From Chloroflexota bacterium (GTDB lineage Bacteria > Chloroflexota > Anaerolineae > Anaerolineales > UBA11858): a DNA stretch of 41,919 nucleotides. Of this stretch, positions 39,749-41,919 are shown one piece after another. The notes under the pieces were generated by a model. It searched no databases, was not told the DNA's origin, and saw nothing but the letters and a program-made list of their open reading frames with translations. Every line of letters begins with the position of its first letter. Within the stretch, counting starts at the first letter, position 1. A program made the position numbers and the translations under genes. Location: the NCBI GenBank assembly GCA_011039385.1, contig DRBO01000158.1, positions 1 through 41,919 of the forward strand. The letters are read 5' to 3'.

Positions 39749-41593
39749 TCAGGAACCCCAATCTGTCAGCAGGTAGCGGAAGTACCAGTCGGAAAAGATC
39801 TGGGGGTAGTCTTTCGACCGCAAGAGGTCAAACCCCTGCAGCCCGGTTGTAAAATACCCTTCCTGGTAATCCACATAGAATGCCCCGGTCCCGGGGTTGG
39901 AAAAATCATACAACATGATGCGCTGGATGGGGCAGTTATGCCTTTCCAGGCAGTTGTTGTTCACTGTATATGCCCTGCCACCCTGATCAACTTCCACGAC
40001 CAAAAACAAGTGTTCTCCTGTTCCCCCGTAGGTGTAGAGCACATCACCCGGCAGGAGAGGGAATCCTGTAAAGTTAAACCGGTCCAAGGCTTGTTCCCGG
40101 GATCGAAAAGCAAACAGGTAATAGTCTTCCTCACTAAAGAACACCCAGGGCCTTCCATCGACCACCGGGTCGCCCAGCCAGAACTGCTCCAGCGGGAACT
40201 CCTCGGGCAGGACCCCCGCGTCCTGGAGCATCGCCCCCGCCAGAGGACCGCACATCAGCGATGCATCCTCATAATCCATATCTTTGATATAGTCAATTTC
40301 CCTGGCGATGTTGCTGGCCTCAGCGTGGGTCTCAGTGACATAGTTTGAAGATATTTCCGCCAGGGCGGCGGCCCAATCTGGCACGGATATCCCGTTGACC
40401 AGCGAAACCGGATCGCGGCCTGTAGCTCGCTGGATCTCTTCCAGCAGCAGCCTGTAGATCTCCGGCAATCGATCCGCCGCATTCAGGGTAGAGGTAACCA
40501 CCAGGTAGACCTGGTCCTCGAGGACGATCAATCCCCCATCCACCCAAACGAAGCTCCTTCCGCCACCGCCAAAAATACCCCCTTTGCTGACCGATCTCCC
40601 CCGGGAGGAAATTGCCGCGTTTTCAATGTAATTAGGATCATCCTCCACGATCCCCAACACTTCATAGGCGGTTTCCTGCAGGCCGGCAGGCGCCTGATCA
40701 TACAACCAGGCATAATACAGCGCCAGGTCCCGGGCAGAATAGGTGTTGGCATAGGAATAGCGCCAATCGCACCAACCGGTCACGCTTCGGGAGACAAAGC
40801 TGGGATCGACCACACCGGCGGTCAGGCCTTCATCCCATTCGGCCAACCCTGAAGCCGGGCTGATCCCCACCACCTCCCGGGACCAGGCATTGAATTGTTC
40901 CAGGGGGTTTAGATCGGTATCGCTGTGGTAATTCACATAGCCCAGCACATCCCCTGCCGCTTTGTTGGAGCTGGTGACAATCATGTCGTACATGCGGGAC
41001 AGGATCCAATTTTCCCGCAAGAGGGGGAGGTATTCCTCCGGGATCTCTCCAGTCTGACTCCAGTATCTGACCGGGACCGAGGTCCAGATCTCAGGATCGA
41101 TCTGGGAGAGGGCGTAGAGCAGCAGCGGGCCTTTGAAGGCGGAGGCAACCGGCATCTGTTTCTCCGGCAGCACAGCGGCCAGCGGGCGCTGACCAGTGAC
41201 ATCATAGACCAGGAGCGTGACCTCCCCGCCAGGCACCCCCTCCTGACAGGTTTCCTCCGCTCGAATCACCTCCAGAAATTGCTCATTATACGGAAAATCC
41301 TCCCCCAGATCAGCAACAAGGCTGCCGTGCAGGGAGAAGGAAGGTTCCTCCGTCGCGGTAGGCAGCGCTGTGCTCGTAGGCGTACCGGGGATTTGGAGGG
41401 TGGCCGAGGGTTGGGGGCTGACCGTCGGGGAGGCAGGATCAGGAGTGCCCGTGGGAATGGTTGCCGGCTGAGGGGTAGCGCCATTCTGGGCACAGGCGGA
41501 CAAGAGGGTCAAACCAGCCACTAATAAGTAGTATCGGCCGCAAAGCCATAGGGTTCTTTGATTGCCAGCCAAAAAGGATCTAAGGGTAACCAT
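39749..41593 (-). CDS. Lipoprotein with beta-lactamase-like serine hydrolase and papain-like domains
   Basis: A 614-residue exported lipoprotein (lipobox LSAC, C34) with a Thr/Pro-rich linker (~40-85). Domain 1 (~95-395) is a class-A beta-lactamase/PBP-type hydrolase: S151-A-F-K154 (SxxK), S208-S-N210 (SxN) and K337-G-G. It may be a penicillin-binding-type enzyme or a dead fold, since a general base like Glu166 is not identified. Domain 2 (~425-600) looks papain-like: C448 in LMCGPLAGAML (C39/NlpC-like), H528 in GTGEHLFLVVEVD and polar residues in YTVNNN, after LLPGDVLYTYGG. Such a fusion could act on peptidoglycan or peptides. GGGAG precedes the ATG. Confidence 0.8.
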   Translation of the reverse strand: MVTLRSFLAGNQRTLWLCGRYYLLVAGLTLLSACAQNGATPQPATIPTGTPDPASPTVSPQPSATLQIPGTPTSTALPTATEEPSFSLHGSLVADLGEDFPYNEQFLEVIRAEETCQEGVPGGEVTLLVYDVTGQRPLAAVLPEKQMPVASAFKGPLLLYALSQIDPEIWTSVPVRYWSQTGEIPEEYLPLLRENWILSRMYDMIVTSSNKAAGDVLGYVNYHSDTDLNPLEQFNAWSREVVGISPASGLAEWDEGLTAGVVDPSFVSRSVTGWCDWRYSYANTYSARDLALYYAWLYDQAPAGLQETAYEVLGIVEDDPNYIENAAISSRGRSVSKGGIFGGGGRSFVWVDGGLIVLEDQVYLVVTSTLNAADRLPEIYRLLLEEIQRATGRDPVSLVNGISVPDWAAALAEISSNYVTETHAEASNIAREIDYIKDMDYEDASLMCGPLAGAMLQDAGVLPEEFPLEQFWLGDPVVDGRPWVFFSEEDYYLFAFRSREQALDRFNFTGFPLLPGDVLYTYGGTGEHLFLVVEVDQGGRAYTVNNNCLERHNCPIQRIMLYDFSNPGTGAFYVDYQEGYFTTGLQGFDLLRSKDYPQIFSDWYFRYLLTDWGS

Positions 41594-41828
41594 TCATTTG
41601 CTCCCTTCTCGTGCTGATCAAGATCAGCGTGTCCATCTCTAAATTAATTTGAAATACTAAATGCGATTCTCCCAAGGGAATGGTTCTCCTGGACCCGGGC
41701 CCGCGCGCTCCTTCTTTGTGTCACACCATATGGTAGCCCAACTGCCAGAAATTGGGTAGTAAGAACCTTGAGCGCAGTGGGCCCGGGCCAGGCAGGGACA
41801 TCATGCTGGAGGGGGTGAAGGGGAGACA
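41594..41828. other. Upstream region with inverted repeats
   Basis: No credible gene. Immediately upstream of the lipoprotein start is an imperfect palindrome around CTGATCAAGATCAG (41614-41627), which could be an operator or a leader hairpin. Further out lies a long imperfect inverted repeat, arms 41689-41710 and 41770-41791, with about 59 bp between. Confidence 0.5.
41689..41791. repeat. Long imperfect inverted repeat
   Basis: The 22-nt arms (CTGGACCCGGGCCC then GCGCGCTC, and on the other side GAGCGCAGTGGGCCCGGGCCAG) pair with a few mismatches around a 59-nt loop. It could be a large RNA hairpin or a small non-autonomous mobile element end pair. No target duplication is seen. Confidence 0.45.
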
Positions 41829-41919
41829 TGGTGACTGGGAGAACTGGATCTGTTTTTACTTGGTATGATACAAACAGGGTAGGAACCTCATTTATAACGA
41901 TACCCACGGGAACAGCAAT
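41829..41919 (+). CDS. Possible 5' end of an unidentified gene, cut by window edge
   Basis: The frame from an ATG at 41829 reads MVTGRTGSVFTWYDTNRVGT and SFITIPTGTA to the edge and looks protein-like. The frame is open from 41772. AAGGGGAG is only 2 nt before the ATG, which is too close for a good ribosome-binding site. It might be a relic or an internal fragment rather than a start. Confidence 0.25.

Noticed and set aside
41644-41907. 87-residue open frame on the minus strand as a gene upstream of the lipoprotein
   Set aside because: It spans both arms of the inverted repeat, has no recognisable motif or ribosome-binding site, and its composition is not protein-like.

Overview
The window looks like chromosomal DNA of a Chloroflexota bacterium of the Anaerolineae type. 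This is an inference from gene content and style, not a database match. The pointers are many lipoproteins with Thr/Pro-rich linkers, an NBR1-like Ig lipoprotein, a LysM membrane protein, a DUF6391-type protein, a paired M16 peptidase operon, a sortase with a PT-repeat linker, and several genes with a -10 hexamer exactly 7 nt before the ATG, implying leaderless mRNAs. There are no rRNA, tRNA, CRISPR, phage or intact insertion sequences. Most of the window is housekeeping and cell-surface genes in short operons.

Layout. 1-6316: a partial FAD oxidoreductase, a response regulator, a UPF0104-type membrane protein and, divergently, a beta-propeller protein followed by queG and an M29 aminopeptidase. 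6372-9547: a Fur-family repressor leads a metal ABC transporter operon (lipoprotein, ATPase, permease) behind a perfect 7-1-7 Fur box. 9601-13625: LysM protein, NBR1-like lipoprotein, Nudix hydrolase and miaB, all on the minus strand. 13743-17486: SWIM mini-protein, nucleoside hydrolase plus MFS carrier, GNAT. 17955-19646: a selenoprotein-trpS-dtd operon. 19754-23186: Memo-family protein and priA. 23279-30342: aminotransferase, sugar nucleotidyltransferase, M3 peptidase, esterase lipoprotein, bactofilin, 3-methyladenine glycosylase and a GalE-like epimerase. 30556-35019: a plus-strand cluster (DUF6391-type, holA, two M16 peptidases, acpS). 35020-39748: a more accessory stretch with two pseudogenes, a CNBD-TPR membrane protein, a sortase with its probable substrate, and an AT-rich orphan. 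39749-41593: a lipoprotein carrying both a serine-hydrolase and a papain-like domain.

The most notable find is a gene that ordinary ORF calling misses. At 19404-19646 (minus) an 80-residue SelW/SelT/SelH (Rdx)-type protein has an in-frame TGA at codon 12, giving a C-V-P-U redox motif. A hairpin with the layout of a bacterial SECIS element lies just downstream of the TGA. If correct, the organism makes selenoproteins, and this one is co-transcribed with trpS and dtd. Other points of interest are the sortase/substrate pair with a PPSTG-type sorting signal, the recurrent leaderless promoters (which also correct several start codons), the two-enzyme lipoprotein, and the SWIM mini-protein sitting behind a terminator hairpin.
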